A stretch of DNA of 63,840 bases, from the NCBI GenBank assembly GCA_016845365.1, contig JAERST010000010.1:1-63840 (forward strand), given 5' to 3'. Positions within the stretch are counted from its first letter, which is position 1. Each line of letters starts with the position of its first letter. The stretch is from Methanobacteriota archaeon (GTDB lineage Archaea > Thermoplasmatota > Poseidoniia > Poseidoniales > Thalassarchaeaceae). Under the pieces are notes generated by a model, which did no database searches, was not told the origin of the DNA, and saw nothing but the letters and a program-made list of their open reading frames with translations. The position numbers and the translations under genes are program-made. Below, one piece after another: positions 8,600 to 15,941 of the stretch.

Positions 8600-9664
8600 C
8601 TGCGCCGGAACATCGCCGCCTTATTGGTCGCAGTGATGCTTTCTGGCGGGTTCTCGGGCTGTCTTGGGCAGAGCGAGGATAAGGTCGAATTCAACGGGAT
8701 TGAATACCGAGAACCGCCGGCAGCGCCGGATTTTACTTTGCTCGACCAGAACGGCGCTGAGTTCACTCTCTCAGACCTTGAAGGGAAGGTTGTGGTAGTC
8801 GCTTTCATCTACACGACTTGCCCAGATATCTGCTTGGCAATTTCAGCAAATATGGCTTGGGCTGCGGAGAATTTGGGTGGGGCGAGCGGGGATGTTGTCT
8901 TCCTCTCGATTACCATCGACCCCGCTCGCGATACGGTCGCTCATCTAGCCGAGTGGACCGAAGCGATGGGCTATGATTGGACGCATTTGACCGCAGAGCG
9001 ACCGAGCACTCTCATCGATGTTTATTCATCGTGGAATGTTATTGTCGACAATGACCACATCGCGGCTAGTCAACCACCGGAAGGAGCGATGAATCGAGTG
9101 GTAATTCTCGACGCTTCGAATAATTCGACGGTCATCGATTTCCCAAATTCAAACCTCTCGATTGGTGATACCGTCGCTGACCTCGACCGCAAGGCTCTGG
9201 AGTCTGCTGGCGAGACTCGCTCGGAAGAGTCCGATTGGAGTCTGATGGCTTGGAATCATTCGTCGTGGGCTTGGGAAGCGGCGAGCGAAGGATTGCTTGG
9301 CGAGATTGCCAGCCACGAAGACCATCTTGCATGGGTGGCCGACGGGGCTGACCCTGCTGCGCTTCCCGTCGGCGTCGATTGCAATGGCAATGGCTGGGTG
9401 ATGGGTAGTGGTGCGGGCGCTCACTGCATGTGTGATCAGGGCTACGAGCGCCCGGATGGCGATGCTCTGATGTGTGTGTCAGAAGGTTCTGCGGATACAG
9501 AGGAGACCGACGCTCATGGAGAATCTCTCGGAGAATATGAGGTCGGTCACTCGACCGTTACTTTCATCCTAGACAAGGAATTGAGGAAGCGTGTTGCATG
9601 GACTGGAACCGCATGGGATCTGAACGGCTTTGTCGAGGATTTGCAAAATCTTGCTGCCGAGTGA
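8600..9664 (+). CDS. Second SCO1/SenC-family lipoprotein with Cys-rich insertion
   Basis: About 354 residues. A TTG at 8624 would cut off the positive end of the signal peptide. GGAGG at 8588-8592 lies 7 bases before a CTG at 8600, which gives LRRNIAALLVAVMLSGG then GC: a far better lipoprotein signal, so I place the start at CTG 8600 (ATT at 8597 is the alternative). SCO core: SDLEGKVVVVAFIYTTC, CPDIC, ITIDPARDT and the late His in VGHSTVTFILD. A long insertion before that His holds a Cys-rich EGF-like piece (VDCNGNGWVMGSG, HCMCDQGY, LMCV). Exported copper handling is expected from the family. Confidence 0.85.
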   Translation: MRRNIAALLVAVMLSGGFSGCLGQSEDKVEFNGIEYREPPAAPDFTLLDQNGAEFTLSDLEGKVVVVAFIYTTCPDICLAISANMAWAAENLGGASGDVVFLSITIDPARDTVAHLAEWTEAMGYDWTHLTAERPSTLIDVYSSWNVIVDNDHIAASQPPEGAMNRVVILDASNNSTVIDFPNSNLSIGDTVADLDRKALESAGETRSEESDWSLMAWNHSSWAWEAASEGLLGEIASHEDHLAWVADGADPAALPVGVDCNGNGWVMGSGAGAHCMCDQGYERPDGDALMCVSEGSADTEETDAHGESLGEYEVGHSTVTFILDKELRKRVAWTGTAWDLNGFVEDLQNLAAE

Positions 9665-9691
9665 ATCGGCATCGATGAGCTCGGGCTTAGC

Positions 9692-9708
9692 GTGCATCTA
9701 CGATGCAC
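9692..9708. terminator. Stem-loop then T-run after the SCO1 genes
   Basis: GTGCATC-TAC-GATGCAC, a perfect 7-bp stem with a 3-base loop, followed about 20 bases later by six T (9729-9734). Plausible end of the upstream operon. Confidence 0.4.
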
Positions 9709-9759
9709 GAGGCTGAAGTGCAAGTTGCTTTTTTAGAGAAGAGTTGGCGAGCGCGCTGT

Positions 9760-10515
9760 ATGAAGAACGCAGAGCAGGCGCGCAGCCTGATGCTTGCATT
9801 CCTGATGGTTGGCAGCGTTATGGTGGGAATTTTCTACCTCGATATCCAAGATGCAGGGGTGGATGAGGCGCCGGAAATTTCGGGTGATGAGCCGGGTGAC
9901 TTCGTCATTGGTGATGTTACTAGCATCTCGATCAAAATCTCTGACGAAGACCCAGAAAACTTGCGCATCGACGTTACTCTTGATGGCGAGAGGATTCCTA
10001 ATGTTGTGCTCGACGACGAGGATTCGTTCACTGTCGACATAAGCGAATTGGGAGTCGGCCCCCACACTCTGAAAGTTACTGCAAAGGACCGCCTTCTGCA
10101 GGAAACTCAGTGGTTCACCAATTTCGAAATCGCATATCCCGCTGAAGACATCACCGACATTGTTCTCGATGGATTCGCAACCACGATACAATACGGTGAA
10201 GACGCGATTCTTAGCGGAAACCTAACTCATTCTTCGATTGAGTCGTGCGAATTCGATTGGAGCGATGGCGACCTCAACGTAAGCCGACTCGCCGTCGGCA
10301 TGGAAGAAACTGGTCACTTCTACATGGTCTTCCCCGATATGGAGGAGAATGTCACGATCTCGATGGAAGCCCGCTGTGGAATCAATATCCACACGACCGA
10401 CTCGGTCAGCATCACCTTCACCGTAGAATTCCCTGACGAACCCGAGGAGACAGGAGAAGGCGAGGGTGGCGAAGGCGACGGTAGCGACGACGGCTCCGAC
10501 AACGGCACCGAATAG
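9760..10515 (+). CDS. Exported Ig/PKD-like protein, N-terminal part of an interrupted YHYH protein
   Basis: 251 residues from ATG 9760; the in-frame ATG at 9703 falls inside a stem-loop and gives a non-signal leader. N-terminal membrane segment (LMLAFLMVGSVMVGIFYL), a beta domain (DEDPENLRIDVTLDGERIP ... LGVGPHTLKVTAKD), a second beta domain with EFDWSDGD, and an acidic Gly/Ser linker ending DGSDNGTE. The frame stops at TAG 10513-10515 but continues open, in the same frame and without any standard start codon, into the YHYH-domain sequence. I read this as one gene of about 650 codons cut by a single amber codon. Confidence 0.65.
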   Translation: MKNAEQARSLMLAFLMVGSVMVGIFYLDIQDAGVDEAPEISGDEPGDFVIGDVTSISIKISDEDPENLRIDVTLDGERIPNVVLDDEDSFTVDISELGVGPHTLKVTAKDRLLQETQWFTNFEIAYPAEDITDIVLDGFATTIQYGEDAILSGNLTHSSIESCEFDWSDGDLNVSRLAVGMEETGHFYMVFPDMEENVTISMEARCGINIHTTDSVSITFTVEFPDEPEETGEGEGGEGDGSDDGSDNGTE

Positions 10516-11712
10516 CAACCCGGCGGTGACGACCGTCACCGCGAGGAATTCTGGGAGAGCACACTTCTGTGCGATTCCGGAGACCTCGCGGGAGTAGACG
10601 ATTACAATACCAGCGAGGATGATAATCACGTCTGTGAGCTTTCATTCTCACTCAATGAAACTCATATCACGATAGAATCGAGCGGAATACCAAACCACGA
10701 TTTTGAGTCAGGCCCGGGTTGTTGCGCCAGCGCCCAAAACCACGAGTGGATTATCCGGCTCGACCCGACCAACGACACCGATTGTCAACCGATTCTAGGG
10801 ACAGATGGCTGCACCATGGCACCCGAGCGTGGCGCTGTTGCATTCACGGTCACAGGTGTGTCCATATTCGGCCCAGAGGATGGCCCGGGAGGAGATGCTG
10901 TAGCAAATCATGAGGGTGAATACGAGGAGGATCGGCAGGAGGTTTGGCTAGGAATATGTCATGGTCATTCGGGACCAGGTGGCCATTTCCACTACCACGC
11001 CGATGCAAACTGCGCACATTGGCATCCCGACGAAGAGGCAGGGGAGACATGGCGCGATTACAGCATTGATTCATCGCGCTCGAAGAGTGATCATTCACCA
11101 ATTGTAGGCTTCGCTTTCGATGGTTATCCCATCTATGGATTCGTCGGTTGGGATGAGAGCGGTGAGACTCGTGAAATAACCTCGTCCTATCGATTGAAGG
11201 ACGGCGAGACCGGTTACAACGGAATTGATGATTACGAATACGTAGAGGGGCTGGGTGACCTCGATTCGTGCAATGGGCGATGGGGGGCTACCCCCGAATT
11301 CCCCAATGGAACATATCACTATGTCACCACCTTCGTGAACGGAGAAGGCGACCTTGGCTTCCCCTACTTCCTCCTCTGCTACCGGGGTGAGGCTGACCTT
11401 GCCAACGGTGATGGCGGAGAAGGAGAACCCGATTGCTCGGGTCACGGAGAGACTTGGGGGCCAGGTATTGGTCCCCCACCGCCAGGATGCGGTGGACAAG
11501 GCGGCGGTGGACAAGGCCAATCCGCCGACTCTGGTTTGATCGCTTTTCCTTGGATCGATTCACCACCAGATAGTGGTGCAATCGTGCTTTCTTTGCTAGC
11601 TCTCGCGGTAATCGCGAGCGCTAGAGATTCCGTTACCCGATTCAAGGAATTGAGGATTACAGAATCGGCATCTTCGACAAGCGCTCTAGGTCGGGCTGGT
11701 ACAATTCTCTGA
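10516..11712 (+). CDS. YHYH-domain protein, downstream of an in-frame amber
   Basis: The frame is open right after TAG 10513-10515, but no ATG, GTG or TTG occurs before ATG 10816, although the sequence before 10816 is clearly protein-like and family-like (ESSGIPNHDFESGPGCC; NHEWIIRLDPTNDTD). From 10816 on the YHYH hallmarks are present: HFHYHADANCAHWHP, VGFAFDGYPIYGF and NGTYHYVTTF. A Gly/Pro linker and a membrane helix (GAIVLSLLALAVIASA) end the domain part. YHYH proteins are secreted, have conserved His/Cys and often neighbour copper genes; the function is unproven. The C-terminus overlaps the end of pheS on the other strand by 56 bases. Confidence 0.7.
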   Translation, partial: QPGGDDRHREEFWESTLLCDSGDLAGVDDYNTSEDDNHVCELSFSLNETHITIESSGIPNHDFESGPGCCASAQNHEWIIRLDPTNDTDCQPILGTDGCTMAPERGAVAFTVTGVSIFGPEDGPGGDAVANHEGEYEEDRQEVWLGICHGHSGPGGHFHYHADANCAHWHPDEEAGETWRDYSIDSSRSKSDHSPIVGFAFDGYPIYGFVGWDESGETREITSSYRLKDGETGYNGIDDYEYVEGLGDLDSCNGRWGATPEFPNGTYHYVTTFVNGEGDLGFPYFLLCYRGEADLANGDGGEGEPDCSGHGETWGPGIGPPPPGCGGQGGGGQGQSADSGLIAFPWIDSPPDSGAIVLSLLALAVIASARDSVTRFKELRITESASSTSALGRAGTIL

Positions 11713-13150
11713 TATCATCCAGCCCGAGAACCAACATAGCTAGTCGCTCCAACCCCATTCCCCAAGCGCAGACTGGCCACTCGCTGCCGAGCGGCTCGGT
11801 GACCTCAGGCCTGAAAATTCCCGAGCCGCCTAATTCGAGCCATTCGCCGCGCCAATAGACTTCAACCTCGACGGATGGCTCGGTGTACGGGAAATACGCT
11901 GGACGGACCCGCACGTCCGGGTAGCCCATTTTGGCGTAGAATGTTTTGAGGGTTGAGATGAGCATTGGGAGGTTCGCGTCGGGTTCGTGGATGATACCCT
12001 CGATTTGATGAAATTCAGGCAGGTGAGTGCGGTCGATTGTCTCCTGACGGAAGACCCGCCCGATACCAAAAACGCGGCATGGTTCGTGTGGATTTTCAGC
12101 GATGTGTCGAATCGTATTGACCGTCGTATGGGTTCGCAGTAGGCCTTTTTGGGCCTCGTCTTTGTCGAAGGTTCCTCCCCAGCCCTTGCTTCCCGTATCA
12201 TGACCGTGTTCGTGGACTTTAGCCCAGAGGTCGAGGTAAGTTGGGTCGACTTCGACCTCTGCTGGTTCGGCGAGGTAGAAGGTATCCTGCATGGTCCTCG
12301 CCGGGTGCGATTGCGGGATGAAAAGAGCGTCCATATTCCATCCCGCAGATTGAACATAATCTCCCTCGATTTCAGAGAAGCCCATCTCGAGGAAGACCGA
12401 GCGTATGCGCTCGATTAACGCCTGCATTGGATGCGGGCGACCACCGGCTGGAATCGGTGCTGGCGCGTTGACGTCGAAGGGCTTGAATTCGGCATCTCGC
12501 CAAGCATCGGTTTGCAGAAGTTCGGGGGTGATTTGACCGATTTGGGAGACCTCATCGAGGGACGAGGAATCGGTGGATTTGCCGGCTTTGGTGAGGGTCC
12601 AAGTTCGGCTCGTCGATTCCTCGATGACAATGAGATTCTTTCTGCCGGTGAAGTGGTCGACAAGGGCTTGGTCGAGTGAATCCGCCGATTGCGCGGAGGA
12701 TGCGAGAATTGCGATGAAGTCGGTGCGCGAGGCTATTGTCGCACTGACCGAGCCTTCATCCTCGCAGACAAATGACCCAGCCTCGACTTTGACGCCGAGC
12801 GCCTTGAGCAGACCAACTCCGGGCCCTGCTTCGTGGCGTTCAAAGCCAGCACCGAACAAACCTTGCATCGTGCACTCGGCAGCATCGGCGCCCTGCATCC
12901 AATCCCAAATTCGCGCCTCGAGAAGGCCGTCTGAAGCGGCCTTCTCGCCTTCAGCCCCGAGGCTCACAGTTCGAGAAGCGGTTTCAGCAATCTCGACCAA
13001 TCCCGCCTCGGCCAATCCAGTTCCAGCCCCGGCGACGTGGACTTGGTCAGACCAACCAGTCGCCGCCAACAAGCCATCGAGAGACCACGCGCGCGAGGCA
13101 TCGGAAAGCATCGCGCGCAGCATTCGGCGCTCGTTATTGCCCAGACTCAT
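11657..13150 (-). CDS. pheS: Phenylalanine--tRNA ligase alpha subunit
   Basis: 497 residues. N-terminal winged-helix tRNA-binding region (about 1-200) and a class II catalytic core: HPMQALIERIRSVFLEMGF (motif 1), LLRTHTTVNTIRHI, FGIGRVFRQETIDRTHLPEF (motif 2), and LGGSGIFRPEVTEPLG with AWGMGLERLAMLVLG (motif 3). It charges tRNA-Phe together with PheT, which is not in the window. SD GAGGTGA lies just upstream of the ATG at 13150. It is the last gene of a minus-strand pair with the zinc-ribbon membrane protein upstream. Confidence 0.96.
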   Translation of the reverse strand: MSLGNNERRMLRAMLSDASRAWSLDGLLAATGWSDQVHVAGAGTGLAEAGLVEIAETASRTVSLGAEGEKAASDGLLEARIWDWMQGADAAECTMQGLFGAGFERHEAGPGVGLLKALGVKVEAGSFVCEDEGSVSATIASRTDFIAILASSAQSADSLDQALVDHFTGRKNLIVIEESTSRTWTLTKAGKSTDSSSLDEVSQIGQITPELLQTDAWRDAEFKPFDVNAPAPIPAGGRPHPMQALIERIRSVFLEMGFSEIEGDYVQSAGWNMDALFIPQSHPARTMQDTFYLAEPAEVEVDPTYLDLWAKVHEHGHDTGSKGWGGTFDKDEAQKGLLRTHTTVNTIRHIAENPHEPCRVFGIGRVFRQETIDRTHLPEFHQIEGIIHEPDANLPMLISTLKTFYAKMGYPDVRVRPAYFPYTEPSVEVEVYWRGEWLELGGSGIFRPEVTEPLGSEWPVCAWGMGLERLAMLVLGLDDIRELYQPDLERLSKMPIL

Positions 13151-13261
13151 CGGCTCACCTCGGCCTCATCGGTCGCGCCGCCTCGCTTTGATGGTTGCCG
13201 CCACGTCGGTTGACTGAGCCGCATTGCCGAGCCAATTTGGCGACGCCTGCACGCGCCCCCG

Positions 13262-13705
13262 CTACTCTTCTTCGGCCACCCAGAGTGTCGTACCGCAGTC
13301 CACGCAATCGTACTCCGCAGGCTTACGCCCATCAACCCACTCAAGATGCCCACAACGCCCGCACAGGATTGAGGTTCGAATCGGAGGATCAAGCGAAGTG
13401 TCGACGCGGTACATCGCCCTTCCAGCATCGGGCATCTTCACCGCGTCGGGAGCCCAGGCGGCCAATTCTTCAGGATCTACGGCCGCCTCGCTAGGCATCC
13501 CCAAGGCGAAGAATAAGAGCATGACACCAGCGATCGAGATAGGTGCGCCAACGGCCAAAGCAAAGGTGTCCCCAGCGGTTCCGAAGATGATGCCAGCGCC
13601 AAGAAGCAAGCACGCCCAAGCCGAGATGACCATGTTCATCCGAACGTGAGAAGCAGAGGTTTCCGGGGTCGACAACGAGGTTCCCAACGCCTCCGAGCCA
13701 TTCAA
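13262..13705 (-). CDS. Two-helix membrane protein with C-terminal zinc ribbon
   Basis: Up to 147 residues (TTG at 13705; ATGs at 13639 and 13633 are credible alternatives). Two hydrophobic helices (VISAWACLLLGAGIIFG and SIAGVMLLFFALGM), then a cytoplasmic-type tail with a treble-Cys ribbon: ILCGRCGHLEW ... YDCVDCGTTLWV (CxxC, 15-20 residues, CxxC). Not a family I can name. It lies upstream of pheS on the same strand and may be co-transcribed. Confidence 0.6.
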   Translation of the reverse strand: MNGSEALGTSLSTPETSASHVRMNMVISAWACLLLGAGIIFGTAGDTFALAVGAPISIAGVMLLFFALGMPSEAAVDPEELAAWAPDAVKMPDAGRAMYRVDTSLDPPIRTSILCGRCGHLEWVDGRKPAEYDCVDCGTTLWVAEEE

Positions 13706-13774
13706 CTTCGCGCTTTCGCGGCTGGCCTCGCATGTGCAGGGTTCAAGAATCGGACGCGGTCAGCGCGGGGCACT

Positions 13775-13851
13775 GCCTCAGTAGCTCAGCCTGGTAGAGC
13801 ATCTGATTTGTAATCAGACGGCCGGGGGTTCGAATCCCTCCTGGGGCTCCA
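13775..13851 (+). tRNA. tRNA-Thr (anticodon TGT)
   Basis: Acceptor GCCTCAG pairs with CTGGGGC; discriminator T and encoded CCA follow. Anticodon stem TCTGA/TCAGA with loop TTTGTAA, anticodon TGT. T-arm GGGGG-TTCGAAT-CCCTC. No intron. Confidence 0.95.
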
Positions 13852-13871
13852 ATTCGCCTCGGATTCGAGCT

Positions 13872-13929
13872 GTCGCGCTCTCCAGAGCGCGACGGCGCTT
13901 GAAGAGGGCCGCGCGGCTTCCGCGCGGCC
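13872..13929. repeat. Two strong GC hairpins after tRNA-Thr
   Basis: Hairpin 1 (13872-13893): GTCGCGCTCT-CC-AGAGCGCGAC, 10 bp perfect. Hairpin 2 (13907-13929): GGCCGCGCGG-CTT-CCGCGCGGCC, 10 bp perfect. They start 20 bases past the tRNA CCA. They could be a terminator/processing structure or a small structured RNA; the rest of the gap 13852-14224 holds the repeats listed separately and no credible gene. Confidence 0.45.
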
Positions 13930-13942
13930 GATTGGATCTGAT

Positions 13943-14123
13943 CTCGCTTAGATTCCAAATCGAATCTCTCGGCGGGCAATCACATCGATTGAACTCTCCA
14001 TATGATGTGTTGCCCAAGCTCGGAGAGAACAATCGGTTCGCCCTCGCTTAGATTGAAAATGGAAAAGTTGGAGCGCATTTCATTCGCTTCAATCTGAATA
14101 TGATGTGTTGCCCAAGCTCAGAG
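13943..14123. repeat. Imperfect ~98-100 bp tandem duplication
   Basis: CTCGCTTAGATT occurs at 13943 and 14043; a 26-base block beginning ATATGATGTGTTGCCCAAGC occurs at 14000 and 14098 with one mismatch. The intervening bases have diverged. No frame is maintained across it, so it appears non-coding. Confidence 0.6.
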
Positions 14124-14150
14124 TTGAGTTGTCCTAACTATCTTTCTGAG

Positions 14151-14170
14151 CCTCTGTGTCTCTGTGGTTA
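14151..14170. repeat. CACAGAGG-type intergenic motif (copy 1, minus orientation)
   Basis: CCTCTGTGTCTCTGTGGTTA here is nearly the reverse complement of the motif at 27584-27611 (TAACCACAGAGGCACAGAGG...). It lies just upstream of folD. A similar motif is, from memory, scattered between genes in unrelated genomes; its role is unknown. Confidence 0.5.
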
Positions 14171-14224
14171 GTCAAGAAATCAATCCTGCAAAAGGTCAAG
14201 GGCAACGCGCTTGGGGCATTGATT

Positions 14225-15097
14225 GTGATCGCGACTCTATTGGATGGGAAGGCGCTCGGTTTGCGCATCGAGGCGCGGCTCGCAGAACGCGTTGCTGCCC
14301 TCAAGGATTCAGGTGTTGAGCCGCACCTCGCTGTGGTTCTGGCCGGGGATGACCCAGCCAGTCATGTGTATGTGAGAAACAAACAACGCGCGTGCGAGAG
14401 GTGTGGAATCAAGAGCACGCGCATCGACCTGCCCAACGATGTTAGTCAAGAACAGTTGATGCAGGTCGTCGCAGACCTGAATGCAGACGATTCAGTTCAT
14501 GGAATACTCGTCCAGAGCCCCACTCCCGCTGGCACGGACGAGTTAGCCATCACCGAGGCTATCGACCCCGCCAAGGATGTCGATGGCTTTCACCCGACAA
14601 ACTTGGGCCGTCTCGTAATGGGGCAGTCCGATGGATTGCTTCCTTGCACGCCTGCCGGAGTGATGGCGATGATCGACGATGCGAACATCGACCTAATCGG
14701 AAAGAAAGCGGTCGTAATCGGCCGCTCTCGCATCGTCGGAATGCCCCTCGCACTGCTTCTCGCACAGAGGGGCATCGATGCGACTGTGACCATCGCTCAC
14801 TCTCGCACCGAAGATATCGCAGAAATTTGTCGCAGCGCCGACCTCGTCGTCGCTGCCATCGGTCGCCCTGCGACCGTCAAAGCGGATTGGATCAAGGCCG
14901 GCGCGACAGTAATCGACGTTGGAATCAACCGCGTCGCCGACGAATCGAGGGAAAGTGGCAGTCGCCTCGCAGGCGATGTCGACCCTGCCGCAGCAGATGT
15001 CGCCGGTCACATTACTCCGGTTCCCGGCGGCGTCGGCCCGATGACCATCTCGATGCTGATGACAAATACAGTTCGAGCCGCCGAAGCCAGCCAGTGA
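14225..15097 (+). CDS. folD: Bifunctional methylene-THF dehydrogenase / methenyl-THF cyclohydrolase
   Basis: About 290 residues from GTG 14225, the start that fits the family N-terminus (ATLLDGKALG); the open frame upstream to 14156 runs through a repeat and is not conserved-looking. FolD signatures: YVRNKQRACERCGI (catalytic Tyr-Lys region), VHGILVQSPTP, KDVDGFHPTNLG, LLPCTPAGVM, VVIGRSRIVGMPLALLL (NADP loop) and GHITPVPGGVGPMTISML. It interconverts one-carbon tetrahydrofolate units for purine and formyl-Met supply. No SD is obvious; the message may be leaderless. Convergent with the suf genes. Confidence 0.95.
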   Translation: MIATLLDGKALGLRIEARLAERVAALKDSGVEPHLAVVLAGDDPASHVYVRNKQRACERCGIKSTRIDLPNDVSQEQLMQVVADLNADDSVHGILVQSPTPAGTDELAITEAIDPAKDVDGFHPTNLGRLVMGQSDGLLPCTPAGVMAMIDDANIDLIGKKAVVIGRSRIVGMPLALLLAQRGIDATVTIAHSRTEDIAEICRSADLVVAAIGRPATVKADWIKAGATVIDVGINRVADESRESGSRLAGDVDPAAADVAGHITPVPGGVGPMTISMLMTNTVRAAEASQ

Positions 15098-15110
15098 AGC
15101 GCCAGCCCTG

Positions 15111-15413
15111 TCAGAATACACCGAGTTCGAACTTTCCATCCTCGGTCGCGTGTACCTTCGGATCCCACGGCGGCGAGAAGGTCAGATTGACGTGAACGCT
15201 CTCCAGCCCATCGGTGGCAAGCGCAGCCCGATGAACCGCCGCCATCAATTCAGGAGCGACCGGACAACCCGGACTCGTCAAAGTCATGTCAATCTCAGCG
15301 TGATCGCCATCAATTCTAACAGCGTAAATCAAACCGAGGTCGATTACCGAGATATTCATTTCAGGGTCCTCGACCTCGACCAAAGCCTCTCGAACTGCAG
15401 CCTCATCTACCAT
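15111..15413 (-). CDS. sufT: SufT/PaaD-type iron-sulfur assembly protein (MIP18 family)
   Basis: 100 residues, a full-length MIP18/DUF59 domain: VEDPEMNISVIDLGLIYAV, then MTLTSPGCPVAPELM with the reactive Cys, and VNLTFSPPWDP near the C-terminus. Family members help mature Fe-S proteins. It starts one base after the sufE stop, so it is translated from the suf mRNA; this supports an Fe-S role over phenylacetate metabolism. Confidence 0.88.
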   Translation of the reverse strand: MVDEAAVREALVEVEDPEMNISVIDLGLIYAVRIDGDHAEIDMTLTSPGCPVAPELMAAVHRAALATDGLESVHVNLTFSPPWDPKVHATEDGKFELGVF

Positions 15414-15839
15414 TCAGACCATCTCCTCGGCTTCCGAACGCACCCGCTCGAACATGTTCAGGAAGCCGTTTGCACGGCTCGGAGTAAGAGAGTTACGAAT
15501 CCCCATCGCATCAGCGTAATCGGGGGACAGAGCCGCAACTTCCGACGGCTCCATACCATTCACAGCCATCGCCGTCACCGACATCAAGCCCTGAACTATC
15601 TGCGCATCCGCACCCCCACGCATGAGGAATTTGCCCGAATCATCGCGCGAACATTCGACGTGCGCACGTGATTGGCAACCGTGCACTTGATTCTCCTCGG
15701 TCCACTCCTCCGGTGGCAAAGGTGTGGGGTGTTTGCGAGCGTATTCGAAGAGCAACTCGTAGCGCTCCATCGAGTCGAAGCAATCCTCGAATTCCTCGAC
15801 CACGGGGTCAAGATGCTCCGGCCATCGCCTCTGCGCCAT
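15414..15839 (-). CDS. sufE: SufE-type sulfur acceptor
   Basis: 141 residues. SufE fold with the active-site Cys in the loop NQVHGCQSRAHVE; conserved ends LLFEYARKHP and SLTPSRANGFLNMFERV. SufE takes the persulfide from SufS and stimulates its desulfurase activity, feeding Fe-S scaffold proteins. It lies 102 bases downstream of sufS and directly upstream of the MIP18 protein. A bacterial-type Suf partner in an otherwise archaeal gene set suggests old transfer. Confidence 0.92.
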   Translation of the reverse strand: MAQRRWPEHLDPVVEEFEDCFDSMERYELLFEYARKHPTPLPPEEWTEENQVHGCQSRAHVECSRDDSGKFLMRGGADAQIVQGLMSVTAMAVNGMEPSEVAALSPDYADAMGIRNSLTPSRANGFLNMFERVRSEAEEMV

Positions 15840-15941
15840 GGCCGACCCTCCTGACCAATTCTATTCAATCTGACGAGCGGAATCGCACAACTTGCTCGGT
15901 ACGAATGCTAACTTCACGCTCAAGCGATGCGAACTTCGCAC

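Noticed and set aside
10513-10515. Pyrrolysine at the in-frame TAG
   Set aside because: TAG ends several ordinary genes here (5196, 44812, 54010), and no pyl genes are visible. A mutation or error is simpler.
13743-14032. Minus-strand frames across tRNA-Thr
   Set aside because: They translate the tRNA antisense; such tRNA-born frames are artefacts.
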